Under the pieces are notes generated by a model. That model was not told the DNA's origin, made no database searches, and was given only the letters and a program-made list of their open reading frames with translations. A stretch of DNA of 64,000 nucleotides from Oceanithermus desulfurans (GTDB taxonomy: Bacteria; Deinococcota; Deinococci; Deinococcales; Marinithermaceae): the NCBI RefSeq assembly GCF_014201675.1, contig NZ_JACHEZ010000001.1, positions 372,001 through 436,000 of the forward strand, read 5' to 3'. This document shows, one piece after another, positions 43,987-53,063 of this stretch (positions are counted from its first letter, which is position 1; every line of letters begins with the position of its first letter). Made by a program: the position numbers and the translations under genes.

Positions 43987-44649
43987 TCAGCCCCCGAGCG
44001 GCGGCAGCGCCTTGACCCAGTGCACGTAGGAGAGGTGCGCCAGGTAGGCGAGCGCGACGTCGCTGAGCGGGTGGTCGACCTCCAGGCTCATCAGCGCCTC
44101 GCCGCCCTTGTGGTCGCGCCCGGAGACGATGCGGGCGATGTTGATCTCGTCGTCGGCGAGCACGCGCGCCACCCGCGCGATCACCCCCGGGGTGTCGACG
44201 TGGCGCACCAGCAGCGCCGGGCTCTCGCCGCTCAGGTAGGCGTCAAGGCCGTCCACCCTCCAGATTCGCACCGCCCCGCCGCCGATCGAGCTGCCCAGCA
44301 CCTCGTGGCGTTCCTCGTCGTTCTCCATGGTGATCCGGACGGTGTTGGGGTGCACGTCGCCGAGCTCTACCGCCTCGAACGCGATCGTCATCCCCGCTTC
44401 GGCGGCCCGCTCGAGGGCGTCCTTGAGGCGCGCATCGTCGGGGGCGTAGCCCAGCATCCCGCCGGCCAGCGCCAGGTGGGTGCCGTGTCCCTTGCCGGTC
44501 TTGGCGAAGCTGCCGTGCAGGCCGAAGCGCACCTGCTTGGGGGGCGCCTCCATCAGCTGCCGCGCCAGCCAGGCGAGGCGGGCCGCACCCGCGGTGTGGC
44601 TGGAAGACGGGCCCACCATCACCGGCCCGATCATGTCGAGGAGTCCCAT
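43987..44649 (-). CDS. sdaAB: L-serine ammonia-lyase beta subunit
   Basis: A 220-residue protein matching the beta chain of iron-sulfur serine dehydratase: the N-terminal MIGPVMVGPSSSHTAGAAR serine-binding segment, the GHGTHLAL motif and a C-terminal ACT domain (LLVRHVDTPGVIARVARVLAD). The alpha chain, which holds most of the catalytic and cluster-binding residues, is not in this window, so the pair is encoded separately or beyond the region. TAGAAT lies six bases before the ATG (44661-44656), a leaderless start. Confidence 0.9.
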   Translation of the reverse strand: MGLLDMIGPVMVGPSSSHTAGAARLAWLARQLMEAPPKQVRFGLHGSFAKTGKGHGTHLALAGGMLGYAPDDARLKDALERAAEAGMTIAFEAVELGDVHPNTVRITMENDEERHEVLGSSIGGGAVRIWRVDGLDAYLSGESPALLVRHVDTPGVIARVARVLADDEINIARIVSGRDHKGGEALMSLEVDHPLSDVALAYLAHLSYVHWVKALPPLGG

Positions 44650-44690
44650 GGCCCCATTCTAGGGCGAGGGCGGCGTGGCAGAATGGGAGC

Positions 44691-46691
44691 ATGCGACGTC
44701 TTTGGATTCTTGGATGGTTGTTCGCCGCGGCCCTGGCCCAGGGCCTCGTCCTTCCCGAGGGGGCCGTGGCCGGCCGCCCGGTCGAGCTCGCCGCCCAGGG
44801 GCTCGAGCCCGGGGCCTACCCCATCGAGATCGCCGGGCCCGGCGGCACCGAGGTGGTCACCCTGGTCACCACCGAGAACGGCGGCCGGCTCGCCTGGACG
44901 CCGGACGCCCCCGGCCGCTACGTTATAACCCTCTTCGCACCGGGGGCGAAGTACCACGCCGAGCTGGAGGTCGCCCCGCCCCCGCCACCGGTGGCCCTCG
45001 AGGCCGAAGGGCTGCGGATCGGGTCGCGCACCTGGCCGCTGCCGCCGGGCGACTGGCTCGCCCCGCTGGAGACGCCCGACGCGGTCTACCTGGCGCAGCG
45101 AGGCGCGCCGCTGGTGCTCGCCTTCCCCCGCGGGGGCGAGCGCGGGCCGCTTTTTGCCTTCTACCCCCACCTTCCCGTGGAAGAACTGCGCGAAGGGCCC
45201 GCGGTGTCGCTGCAGGGGGGCGGCGTCTGGCCGCTCGCCGGACTGCCCGCTGACCGGCCCTACGCGGGGGACTGGTCCACGCTCGAGCCCCTGCACGTCC
45301 TGGCCCAGTTCTGGCGGGACCAGGGCGTCGCCACGCGGCTCCCGGCGGGCCCCGGGGGCTACCGCCCCTACTGGTCCTTCCTGGCCGAGGACCCGGCGCG
45401 GCTGGACGAGCGGGACCTCGCCGCCTGGGGGCGCGACCTGCTGCGCCGGGGCCACCGCCCCGAACTCGTCTGGGGCGAGGGGGCGCGGGCCTGGAGCGAC
45501 CGCTGGCAGGCGGCGGCGCGCCGCGGTGACGAGGCGACCGCGCGCCGACTGACCGAGGCGCTGCTGCGCTACGCGCCGCTGCATCCGGGCGCGGCGGCCT
45601 TCTTCGGCGAGATGGCGGACCGCTTCGCGGCCGCCGGCGACCCCGCCGCCGCGCTGCGCCTGCGCACCCTGGCGCGGCAGGCCGAAGCGCAGCTTCCGGT
45701 CCTCAGGGCGAACGGGCTCGAGCGGGCGCTGGCCACCCTGGCGCTCGCCTATCTGGCTTTGGTCCTGGTGCTGGGCGTGCGCTACCTGCCCGCGCAGCGC
45801 CGCAGCCTCGCCAACTGGGGCGGGGTCTGGGGCAGCTGGGTGCGCAACCCGCTCCGCCGTTTCCGCTACCTGCTCTTCGCGCACGCCGGCTGGGGTGAGC
45901 GGCTGCTCGCGGCGCTGCTCTTCTTTGCCGCGGTGGCGGTCCTGTGGCTTTGGGGCGGGGTGCGCGGCTTCGAGGCGGAAACGGCGCGGCCGCCGCTTGA
46001 CCGCGCCACTCTGGTGGGCGCGAGCTTCGATAACTGGCGCGCGGGGCCGGAGCGGGCGGTGCTGCAGGCCTACGCCGCGCTCCCCGGGGGCGCGGCGGAC
46101 CCGCGCGCATTCGAGGGGGCGGCGCCGCTCGCCTTCGTCGAGGCGCTGCGCTACCGCCTTACCGGCGACCCGCAGGCGCTGCTTGCGGCCTACCGCGCCG
46201 AGGCCGTCTACCCGCCGCTGCACGCGGCTCTGGGTCTGGGAGACGACGCCTGGTCCGAGGTCTACCGCACGGCTGGAGTGGAGCGGCTGGGTACGCCGCG
46301 CGCCCGCGACCTTTGCCGGGCCTACCTGATCGGCAGCCTGCGCCAGCTGACCGTCCGCCCCACGCGCAACCTCGAGGCGTTGGGCTGGTCCAGCGGGGCC
46401 GCCTGGGCCCTGCTCGTGGCCCTGGCGGCGTGGGCCTTGCTGCACCTTTGGGTCCTGCTCCTGCCGCGCCCCCGGGGCACCGTCCGCGCCGCCGGCACCG
46501 TGGCCCGGGCGTTCGAGCTGCTCGTCCCCGGCAGCACCAGCTTCGGCAAGGGCTGGGGGGTGGTGCTGCTGCTCGCGGCCGCCTACGGCGCGGTGCGCTG
46601 GATCCTGGGCGATCCGACGGGCGGCGGGCTGTGGTTGGCCGCGGCCTACCTGCCCCACCTCGTGCTTTGGTACGGGGAGGTGCACCGGTGA
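44691..46691 (+). CDS. large membrane protein of unknown function
   Basis: A 666-residue protein. It has a signal peptide (ILGWLFAAALAQG), then an Ig-like beta region (about 25-105), a Pro linker, a long helical middle with TPR-like Arg/Ala/Leu repeats (around 240-330), two membrane segments near 345 and 405, and two to three more near the C-terminus. No family is recognised. CAGAAT lies six bases before the ATG, a near-match to the leaderless pattern. The stop overlaps the DapA-like start in GTGA, tying it to the next two genes. Confidence 0.65.
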   Translation: MRRLWILGWLFAAALAQGLVLPEGAVAGRPVELAAQGLEPGAYPIEIAGPGGTEVVTLVTTENGGRLAWTPDAPGRYVITLFAPGAKYHAELEVAPPPPPVALEAEGLRIGSRTWPLPPGDWLAPLETPDAVYLAQRGAPLVLAFPRGGERGPLFAFYPHLPVEELREGPAVSLQGGGVWPLAGLPADRPYAGDWSTLEPLHVLAQFWRDQGVATRLPAGPGGYRPYWSFLAEDPARLDERDLAAWGRDLLRRGHRPELVWGEGARAWSDRWQAAARRGDEATARRLTEALLRYAPLHPGAAAFFGEMADRFAAAGDPAAALRLRTLARQAEAQLPVLRANGLERALATLALAYLALVLVLGVRYLPAQRRSLANWGGVWGSWVRNPLRRFRYLLFAHAGWGERLLAALLFFAAVAVLWLWGGVRGFEAETARPPLDRATLVGASFDNWRAGPERAVLQAYAALPGGAADPRAFEGAAPLAFVEALRYRLTGDPQALLAAYRAEAVYPPLHAALGLGDDAWSEVYRTAGVERLGTPRARDLCRAYLIGSLRQLTVRPTRNLEALGWSSGAAWALLVALAAWALLHLWVLLLPRPRGTVRAAGTVARAFELLVPGSTSFGKGWGVVLLLAAAYGAVRWILGDPTGGGLWLAAAYLPHLVLWYGEVHR

Positions 46692-47536
46692 TCGTTCCCG
46701 CCCTGATCACGCCCTTCGACGCCGCGGGGCGTCCGGACGCCGGGGCCCTCCAGGCCCTGATCGACCGGCTGACGCCCCAGGTGGACGGCTTCCTGGTGCT
46801 GGGCTCCACCGGCGAGGCCGTCACCCTCGCGCCCGACGAACGCGCCGCGCTGCTGCAGCGGCTCGACGTCGGCAAGCCGCTCTGGGTCGGCGTCGGCGAC
46901 GAATCGCTGGCGCTGGCGCGCCGCCACGCCGAGGCCGCCGTAGCCGGCGGTGCGGAGCGGCTGCTGGCCATGCCGCCGCGGTTCTACGACCGCGCCCTGG
47001 ACACCCGCGCCTTCCAGGTCTACTTCGAGGGGCTGACCGAGCTGGGCGAGGTCTGGCTCTACCACGTTCCCGTCTTCACCCGGGCGAACTTCCCGGTCGA
47101 GGTTGTTGCCGAGCTGGCCCGCCACCCGCGCATCGTCGGCATCAAGGACTCGAGCGGGGAGATGGCGCGGCTCGAGCACTACCGTCGCTTCGCCCCCGGG
47201 TTGCGGGTCTTTACCGGCAGCGGCACCACCCTTCCGGCCGCGGTGGCGAGCGGCGCCGAGGGGGCGATCCTGGCCGTGGGCAACCTGGCCCCGCGCCTCT
47301 TCGCCCGCGTCTTAGAAGACGCCCGGGCGGGGCGGTTTGGCGCGCGCCTGGCCAGCCTCGCCTACGAGACCGCGGCGCTCTTCGGGCGCGGCGGCGTCAC
47401 GCTGCTCAAGCAGGCGCTGCGCCACCTGGGGCTGCCCGCAGGCGTCCCGCGCGCCCCGCTGCCCGAGACAAGCCCGCTCTGGCCCGAAGCCGAACGCCTG
47501 CTGGCCAGGTTGCAGGAAGAGGGGTGGTTGCTGTGA
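46688..47536 (+). CDS. DapA/NAL-family aldolase
   Basis: A 282-residue TIM-barrel lyase of the dihydrodipicolinate synthase/N-acetylneuraminate lyase family. GSTGEAVTL binds the pyruvate carboxylate. The catalytic Tyr is in VWLYHVPVFTR and the Schiff-base Lys in IVGIKDSSGE. A role in lysine synthesis is possible, but the family also includes many sugar-acid aldolases, and no lys genes lie nearby. The start is GTG 46688, overlapping the upstream stop; the next start is likewise coupled (GTGA at 47533). Confidence 0.82.
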   Translation: MIVPALITPFDAAGRPDAGALQALIDRLTPQVDGFLVLGSTGEAVTLAPDERAALLQRLDVGKPLWVGVGDESLALARRHAEAAVAGGAERLLAMPPRFYDRALDTRAFQVYFEGLTELGEVWLYHVPVFTRANFPVEVVAELARHPRIVGIKDSSGEMARLEHYRRFAPGLRVFTGSGTTLPAAVASGAEGAILAVGNLAPRLFARVLEDARAGRFGARLASLAYETAALFGRGGVTLLKQALRHLGLPAGVPRAPLPETSPLWPEAERLLARLQEEGWLL

Positions 47537-48360
47537 AGAAGACGTTAGCGTTGCTGGCTGTTCTGGCCCTCGTGCTCGCCGCGTGCGTCCCCGGCGTGAA
47601 GAAACCCGAGCCGCCGCAGGCGCGGGTGGAAGGGTTCGACCTGATCAGCGTCGACCCCTTCAGCGGCGAGGCGCGCTTCGCGCTGCGCCTGCGGGTGACG
47701 AACCCCAACGCCTTCGAGCTCCCGTTGCTCGAAAGCCGGCTGGCGCTCACCTTCGACCGCGCGCGCCTGCCCTTCGACCTCCCCGCGGTGACGCTGCCGC
47801 CGGCAGGGTTCGAGGTGGTGGACACCCGCGTTACCGTGCCGCTCGCCGAGAGCACCGAGGGCGTGGGCAAGCTGCTCCGCGGCGAGGCCGTACGCCTGCG
47901 CGTGGACGGCCGGGTTCGCGTGCAGGTGGGCCCGGTTCCCCTCGACCTGGGCCCCTTCACCCTGCTGGACGAGACCGTGCGCGTCGATCTGCGCTTCGCC
48001 TGGCCCCGCTTCGAGCTCGATCCCCAGCAGAGCCGCCTCAGCCTTTCCGGCGGCCGGCTCGAAGTCGTCGTGGGCTTCCGGGTCGCCAATCCCAACCCCG
48101 TGGGCTTCTACCTGCGCGGGCCGGTGGCCCTGCGGGTGGGCGGCCGCAGCGTGGCCGAAGCGGCGCTCGATATGCCGTTGCGGCCGCGCCAGACCGGCTC
48201 CGGTGCGCTGGCCTTCCGCGTCGACCTCGCCCAGGTGCCCGGAGCGGCGACCGCGCTGGTCGCGGGCCTGCCCGTCGAGCTCGCGGGCGCGGTACGCGCC
48301 GAGGTGCCCGGGGTGTGGCAGACGCTTCTGGACGTCGCCTTCGGGGGGAGGGTGCGCTAG
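47533..48360 (+). CDS. LEA14-like lipoprotein with two WHy-type domains
   Basis: A 275-residue protein with a lipoprotein signal (LLAVLALVLAAC, lipid Cys near 17). Two similar beta domains follow: the first with RLRVTNPNAFELPL (about 55-75), the second with VGFRVANPNPVGFYLRG (about 180-200). The xTNPN motif followed by a hydrophobic strand marks LEA14/WHy domains, linked to desiccation or stress protection. The start is GTG 47533, overlapping the aldolase stop. Its function in the envelope is unknown. Confidence 0.78.
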   Translation: MKKTLALLAVLALVLAACVPGVKKPEPPQARVEGFDLISVDPFSGEARFALRLRVTNPNAFELPLLESRLALTFDRARLPFDLPAVTLPPAGFEVVDTRVTVPLAESTEGVGKLLRGEAVRLRVDGRVRVQVGPVPLDLGPFTLLDETVRVDLRFAWPRFELDPQQSRLSLSGGRLEVVVGFRVANPNPVGFYLRGPVALRVGGRSVAEAALDMPLRPRQTGSGALAFRVDLAQVPGAATALVAGLPVELAGAVRAEVPGVWQTLLDVAFGGRVR

Positions 48361-48363
48361 CGG

Positions 48364-48972
48364 GTGGGCATCCCCTTCGATCTGCTGGGCCGCGTCTTCG
48401 CGCGCTGGGGCCACCGCACCTACCCGAGCTGGGCCTGGCCGCTGCTCGCCCGCGCCCTGGAGGCGTTGCCCCGGGGCGCGCGGGTGCTGGACCTGGGGGG
48501 CGGAACCGGGGTCCTCTCCCGCGCCGCGCTGACCGCCCGCGCCGACCTGAAGCCGGTGATCGCCGACCCCGCCCGGGGCATGCTGCGCCACGCCCCGGAC
48601 CCGGCGGAGGTCGTCGTCGCGCGCGCGGAGGCGCTTCCCTTTGCGGACGCGGAGATGGACGCGGTCCTGGTCGGCGAGGCGCTGCACCACTTCCAGGACC
48701 CGGAGGCGGCACTCGCGGAGATCGCCCGCGTGCTCAAGCCGGGCGGCCTCCTCTGGATCTACGAGTTCGACCCGCGTCGCGGCGTCGGTCGCTGGGTCTA
48801 CTGGGGCGAGCGGCTCCTGGGGGAGCCCGCGCACTTCTTCACGCCGGAGGCGCTGCTCCGTTCGCTGCGGGACCTCGGCTTTGAGGGGGACTACCGGGAG
48901 CGGCGGGGCCGCTACGTGCTCACCGCGCGTCTTCGAGGCGAAAGGCGGCGGGCAGCAGCTCGCCCAGCTTGA
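48364..48972 (+). CDS. class I SAM-dependent methyltransferase
   Basis: A 202-residue Methyltransf_11-type enzyme. Motif I VLDLGGGTGVLSRAAL at about 40-56 binds SAM. AEALPFADAEMDAVLVGEALHHFQDPEAAL is the conserved motif II/post-I region, and RVLKPGGLLWIYEF is motif III. The substrate is unknown; the UbiE-like signature is general. The start is GTG 48364, three bases after the LEA-like gene. Its 3' end overlaps the convergent cdd gene by 53 bases. Confidence 0.85.
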   Translation: MGIPFDLLGRVFARWGHRTYPSWAWPLLARALEALPRGARVLDLGGGTGVLSRAALTARADLKPVIADPARGMLRHAPDPAEVVVARAEALPFADAEMDAVLVGEALHHFQDPEAALAEIARVLKPGGLLWIYEFDPRRGVGRWVYWGERLLGEPAHFFTPEALLRSLRDLGFEGDYRERRGRYVLTARLRGERRRAAARPA

Positions 48973-49318
48973 AGCGACGCTCCTTCCCCGCAGTGTTGCG
49001 GCAGACGACGGGGGTGTCCTCGCCGGCGAACTCGGCGAGGATCTGGCGGCAGGCGCCGCAAGGGGTGGCGGGTTCGGCGGAGGTCGAGAGGATAAGGACC
49101 TCGCGGATCGCGCGTTCGCCGGCGGCGACCATCGCGCCCACGGCGATCTGCTCGGCGCAGCGCGAGAGCGGGTAGGCGCCGTTCTCGACGTTGACGCCCA
49201 CGTAGCTGCGGCCGCTCTCGGCGACGACGACGGCGCTCACGGGAAACTTGGAGTAGGGCGCGTAGGCGTGCGCCAGCGCGGTCTGGGCCAGGAGGACGAT
49301 CTCTTCATGGGTGGGCAC
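48920..49318 (-). CDS. cdd: cytidine deaminase
   Basis: A 132-residue homotetrameric-type enzyme that deaminates cytidine and deoxycytidine in pyrimidine salvage. The zinc site is Cys54-Ala-Glu56 in SRCAEQIA with PCGACRQ (Cys87 and Cys90); the substrate-binding NVENGAYP motif is present. It is last in the nfeD-floA-phoH-ybeY-dgkA cluster, nine bases after the CorC-like gene. The 3' end overlaps the convergent methyltransferase. Confidence 0.94.
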   Translation of the reverse strand: MPTHEEIVLLAQTALAHAYAPYSKFPVSAVVVAESGRSYVGVNVENGAYPLSRCAEQIAVGAMVAAGERAIREVLILSTSAEPATPCGACRQILAEFAGEDTPVVCRNTAGKERRFKLGELLPAAFRLEDAR

Positions 49319-49327
49319 GGGGCCTCC

Positions 49328-50698
49328 TCACTCGGCTTCGCGGGTCGCGGGGGCGACCACGGGCACGGCGCGTACGCGTTCGATCTTGCGTTCGTCGGCC
49401 GCCTCGACGACGAAGCGGTAGCCGTCGAAGGTGTGCTCTTCGCCGACCTTGGGGATGTAGCCGAAGGTCTCGTAAAGGTAGCCCGAAAGCGTCTCGTACT
49501 CGCCTTCGGGAAGGACCACCCCGAGGGCCTCGGAGACGTCGTCGAGCGGGGTCTGGGCGTCGATGAGGAAGCTGCCGTCGGCCTGCGCCTGGATGGGCTG
49601 CTCTTCCTCGACGTCGGTCTCGTCGTAGATCTCCCCGACGATCTCTTCGATGATGTCCTCGAGGGTCACCAGCCCGGCGGTGCCGCCGAACTCGTCCACC
49701 ACGATGGCCATGTGGACCTTGCGGCGCCGGATCTCGAGCAGCAGGTTCCAGACGGGCATGGACTCGGGGACGAAGAAGGGGTCCTGGGCCAGACTCATGA
49801 CGGTGAGCTGGTCGAGCAGGTCCGGGGTCTCGAGGTAGTTGAGCAGGTCCTTGGCGTAGGCGATGCCGACGATCTGGTCGATGCTCTCCTGGTAGACCGG
49901 GATGCGGGAGTAGCGATGTTCGCGCTCGAGCCGTACGAACTCGCGCAGGCTGGCCGTGTGCTCGATGGCCACGATGTCGACCCGGGGCACCATGATCTCG
50001 CGGACCTGGGTCTCCTCGAGCTCGAGGACGTTCTGGATCATGTCCTCCTCGGCCTCTTCGATGGCGCCGCTGGCCTCGGCTCCGGAGAGGATGAGCTTGA
50101 GCTCGTCCTCGGTCACGAGCGGTTGCTGGCGCGGCTCGAGCCCGAGGGCGCGCAGGATCAGCGCCGAGATCCAGGTGAAGAAGCGGCCGATGGGGTAGAG
50201 CAGCACCGAGAGCCAGTAGATGGGGCGCACGAAGAAGCGGGCGAGCCGGTCGGCGTTGTGCACCGCGATCGACTTGGGGGTGATCTCGCCGAAGAAGAGG
50301 ATCAGGAAGGTCATCAGCCCTGTCGCGTAGGCCACCCCGGTGGAACCCCAGGCGCGGGTGGCCAGGTCGGTGACCAGGGCGGTGGCGGCGATGTTGACCA
50401 GGTTGTTGCCCACCAGGATCGTGGTCAGGAAGCGGGTGATGTCGCGCTGTAGCAGCGCGAAGGGGCTGCCGGCGCCCTCGCGCTCGGCGAGCTCGCGCAC
50501 CTTCCAGGGCCAGAGGGTGGTGATCGCCGTCTCCGCTGCGGAGAAGAAGCCCGAGAGCGCGAAGAGGACGACGAGCAGGGCGGCGTCCATCCAGGGGTAG
50601 GCGAACGCGGCCTCCGTGACCGGGTTTTGGGCAAGGGCGGTTGAGAGCAGCAGGGGGAGGGCCAGCAGGCGGGGGCTACGACTGGGAGGTCGGTCCAT
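49328..50698 (-). CDS. CorC/TlyC-type transporter-associated protein with CBS pair
   Basis: A 456-residue membrane protein. A CNNM/DUF21 domain with four hydrophobic segments (about 35-200, including LFALSGFFSAAETAITTL and FFGEITPKSIAV) is followed by two CBS domains (about 220-345) and a C-terminal CorC_HlyC domain ending near 445. Family members export Mg2+ or Co2+, while some are called hemolysins without evidence. It sits five bases after dgkA in a conserved housekeeping operon. Confidence 0.9.
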   Translation of the reverse strand: MDRPPSRSPRLLALPLLLSTALAQNPVTEAAFAYPWMDAALLVVLFALSGFFSAAETAITTLWPWKVRELAEREGAGSPFALLQRDITRFLTTILVGNNLVNIAATALVTDLATRAWGSTGVAYATGLMTFLILFFGEITPKSIAVHNADRLARFFVRPIYWLSVLLYPIGRFFTWISALILRALGLEPRQQPLVTEDELKLILSGAEASGAIEEAEEDMIQNVLELEETQVREIMVPRVDIVAIEHTASLREFVRLEREHRYSRIPVYQESIDQIVGIAYAKDLLNYLETPDLLDQLTVMSLAQDPFFVPESMPVWNLLLEIRRRKVHMAIVVDEFGGTAGLVTLEDIIEEIVGEIYDETDVEEEQPIQAQADGSFLIDAQTPLDDVSEALGVVLPEGEYETLSGYLYETFGYIPKVGEEHTFDGYRFVVEAADERKIERVRAVPVVAPATREAE

Positions 50699-50703
50699 AG
50701 TGC

Positions 50704-51114
50704 TTAAGGAATTTTACCATACGTACGCAGTTTTTCGGCGATGGCCGGCAGAAAGAGCCCGGCCCCGATGACGAGGGCGATCAGGCTGGCCACCAGCACC
50801 GCCGCCGCCGAGGTGTCCTTGGCGGCCTTGGCCAGCGGGTGCTGGCCGGGGCTGGTGAGGTCCACCACCGCCTCGAGCGCCGTGTTCATCAGCTCGAGCG
50901 TCAGCACCACCAGGATCAGGAGCAGCACCGGAACCGGGTCCACGTCCAGTACCCACGCCAGCGCCAGCGCCAGGGCCGCCAGGTAGACCTCGATGCGAAA
51001 GTTGCGCTGGCTGCGCCAGGCGTAGGCGAGCCCCTGCCAGGCGAAGCCGAACGAGCGCAGAACCCCTTTCAGAGCTCGAGGATCCTGCGCTGGACGTTCC
51101 GGAATCCGCGCCAT
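50704..51114 (-). CDS. dgkA: diacylglycerol/undecaprenol kinase
   Basis: A 136-residue integral membrane kinase with three hydrophobic helices. The catalytic signature ELMNTALEAVVDL precedes the second helix, and AKDTSAAAVLVASL follows. The Gram-positive-type enzyme phosphorylates undecaprenol to recycle cell-wall lipid carrier. The start at ATG 51114 (MARIPERP) overlaps ybeY by 46 bases. A shorter overlap would need a non-standard start. Confidence 0.88.
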   Translation of the reverse strand: MARIPERPAQDPRALKGVLRSFGFAWQGLAYAWRSQRNFRIEVYLAALALALAWVLDVDPVPVLLLILVVLTLELMNTALEAVVDLTSPGQHPLAKAAKDTSAAAVLVASLIALVIGAGLFLPAIAEKLRTYGKIP

Positions 51115-51494
51115 GCCTCCTCCGTGGTGTGGTCGTGCCCCAGCAGGTGCCAAAGGCCGTGGGCCGCGAGGGTGAGCACCTCTTCCTCGAGGCTCCGCCC
51201 CTGTTCGCGGGCCTGGCGCTCCGCGGTGTCGAGGCTGATCCAGATGTCGCCCAGGTGCGGGGGCATGAAGGGGTCGCCGGGTTCGTAGGTCGGGAAGCTG
51301 AGCACGTCGGTCGCGGCGTCCTCGCCCCAGTGGGCCTGCTTGAGCCGGCGGATGCGGCGGTCGGAGCAGAGGATGACCGTGACCTCGCGGTCCCCTAGCT
51401 CCAGCTCGCCCATCAGGCGCTCCAGGGCCCGGCGCAGCCGCGGCCGCAGCCCTCGCGGCGGGCGTTTCTGCGGGACGACCTCAACCCTCGCCAC
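51069..51494 (-). CDS. ybeY: endoribonuclease YbeY
   Basis: A 141-residue metalloprotein of 16S rRNA maturation and ribosome quality control. The zinc motif HGLWHLLGHDH near residue 111 gives the three His ligands. TDVLSFPTYEPG and GDIWISLDTAERQA are conserved family segments. It overlaps phoH by 14 bases upstream and dgkA downstream, the widespread phoH-ybeY-dgkA order. Confidence 0.93.
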   Translation of the reverse strand: MARVEVVPQKRPPRGLRPRLRRALERLMGELELGDREVTVILCSDRRIRRLKQAHWGEDAATDVLSFPTYEPGDPFMPPHLGDIWISLDTAERQAREQGRSLEEEVLTLAAHGLWHLLGHDHTTEEAWRGFRNVQRRILEL

Positions 51495-52506
51495 GGTCTT
51501 CGCGTGCGGCTTCGGCCTCGGCCTGCTTCTTCAGTTCAGCCTGCTCGTAGGCCTTGATGATCCGCGCCACCAGCGGGTGGCGGACGACGTCCGACTCCTT
51601 GAAGTAGATGAAGCGGATGCCCTCGATGCCCTGGAGGATCTTCTGCGCGGCGAGCAGGCCGCTGTGCTTGCTCGCGGGCAGGTCGATCTGGGTGACGTCG
51701 CCGGTGACCACCACCTTGGAGTTGAATCCCATGCGGGTGAGGAACATCTTCATCTGCTCGGCGGTGGCGTTTTGGGCCTCGTCGAGGATGATAAAGGCGT
51801 CGTTGAGGGTGCGGCCGCGCATGAAGGCCAGCGGTGCCACCTCGATGATTCCCGAGGCCAGGTACTGGTCGAAGCGCTCGGCGTCGATCATCTCGAAGAG
51901 CGCGTCGTAGAGCGGGCGCAGGTAGGGGTCCACCTTGGCCTGGATGTCGCCGGGCAAAAAGCCCAGGCGTTCGCCCGCCTCGACCGCGGGGCGGGTGAGG
52001 ATGATGCGCTTCACCTTCTTCGCCTTCAGCGCCGCCACGGCCATGGCCACGGCCAGGTAGGTCTTGCCGGTGCCGGCGGGGCCGATGCCGAAGATGATGT
52101 CGCTGGTGGCGATCGCCTCGACGTAGCGCGCCTGCCCCGGCGTCTTGGGGCGCAGCCGGCCGGGCAGGCGGAAGCCGCCCAGCCGGGTCTCGGTTTCTTC
52201 GGGGAGACGGCGGCCGCGCTCGGCGAGGGCCAGCGTCTGCTCGAGCACGGTCTCGTCGATCTCCGCCCCCTGGCGCAGCAGCGTGAGCAGGTCGCGGAGC
52301 ACCGCTTCAGCAACGCGGACCTCCTCCTCCTCGCCGCTGATGCGGATCTGCTGGTCACGGGCGACGATTTTGGCGCCCAGCCGCTGGCGCAGCACCTTGA
52401 GCCAGCGGTCCCGGCTGCCGAAGAGCGCCATGGCTTCGTCGGGGGAGCGCACGAAGATGCTGGTGCTCGTTTCCGCGCTTTCCCTGGGGGTGTCGTTCGT
52501 TTCCAT
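51481..52506 (-). CDS. phoH: PhoH-family ATPase
   Basis: A 341-residue protein with an N-terminal KH-like region (about 15-70) and a P-loop ATPase domain. Walker A is [16 protein letters not shown] and Walker [12 protein letters not shown], with [12 protein letters not shown] following. PhoH acts with YbeY in RNA metabolism and is adjacent to it here. It starts eight bases after an unknown membrane-anchored gene. Confidence 0.94.
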   Translation of the reverse strand: METNDTPRESAETSTSIFVRSPDEAMALFGSRDRWLKVLRQRLGAKIVARDQQIRISGEEEEVRVAEAVLRDLLTLLRQGAEIDETVLEQTLALAERGRRLPEETETRLGGFRLPGRLRPKTPGQARYVEAIATSDIIFGIGPAGTGKTYLAVAMAVAALKAKKVKRIILTRPAVEAGERLGFLPGDIQAKVDPYLRPLYDALFEMIDAERFDQYLASGIIEVAPLAFMRGRTLNDAFIILDEAQNATAEQMKMFLTRMGFNSKVVVTGDVTQIDLPASKHSGLLAAQKILQGIEGIRFIYFKESDVVRHPLVARIIKAYEQAELKKQAEAEAAREDRGEG

Positions 52507-52514
52507 TCGTTACT

Positions 52515-53060
52515 TTAGCTTAGCAGCTTCCTCCGTTTCGCGCGAACGCGACGGCGCTTCTTGCTGACCGGCTCGCTCAGGATCTCGTGCCAGAGCATGC
52601 CGTGCACGATCCCCTTGCGGTGCAGCGGCACCCCGGCGCGCCGGTGGTGCGGGGGGCGTTCGCCCTTCTGCACGAAGGCGGCGCGCTCCTCGGCGGCCAT
52701 GTCGGTCGCGTCGGTGCGCGCCTCCTCGATGCGGCGGCGCGAGCGCGAGCCGGCCGCGTGTCCCTCGGCGGTCTGCGTCGCGCCCGGTGGGGCTCCCGTC
52801 GCCGCGGCGGGGGCGGGAGTGCTGGAAGCGGACGGCCGCGCGCTCTGGGCGGGCTTCGTCTGCGCCGGCGCCGGCTTGGGGCGGGCCGCCTGCGGGGGCG
52901 GTTCCTGCTTACCCGGGGCGACCTCGCGCATCATCTCCTCGAGCTCCGGCGGGAGCTCGACCTCGACGAGCGGCTCGCGTGGCTTTAGCAGCCCGCGCAG
53001 CGCCGGCCCCACAATGAAGAAGAGCAGGAAGAGGATCCCGAGCAGGTCGTCGATCTTCAT
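52515..53060 (-). CDS. membrane-anchored, low-complexity protein between floA and phoH
   Basis: A 181-residue protein with one N-terminal membrane segment (LLGILFLLFFIVGPAL). A Pro/Ala/Lys/Ser-rich linker (about 45-105) leads to a basic C-terminus ending in a cluster of Lys/Arg (SKKRRRVRAKRRKLLS). No domain is recognised. It lies three bases from floA and eight from phoH. In Bacillus subtilis the equivalent interval holds yqfB, yqfC and yqfD, to which no similarity is obvious. The basic tail could bind nucleic acid or the membrane surface. Confidence 0.65.
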   Translation of the reverse strand: MKIDDLLGILFLLFFIVGPALRGLLKPREPLVEVELPPELEEMMREVAPGKQEPPPQAARPKPAPAQTKPAQSARPSASSTPAPAAATGAPPGATQTAEGHAAGSRSRRRIEEARTDATDMAAEERAAFVQKGERPPHHRRAGVPLHRKGIVHGMLWHEILSEPVSKKRRRVRAKRRKLLS

Positions 53061-53063
53061 CGG

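Noticed and set aside
44679-44684. CAGAAT as a firm -10 box of the 666-residue gene
   Set aside because: Spacing fits the leaderless rule, but the first base departs from TANNNT, so it is only mentioned in the gene entry.
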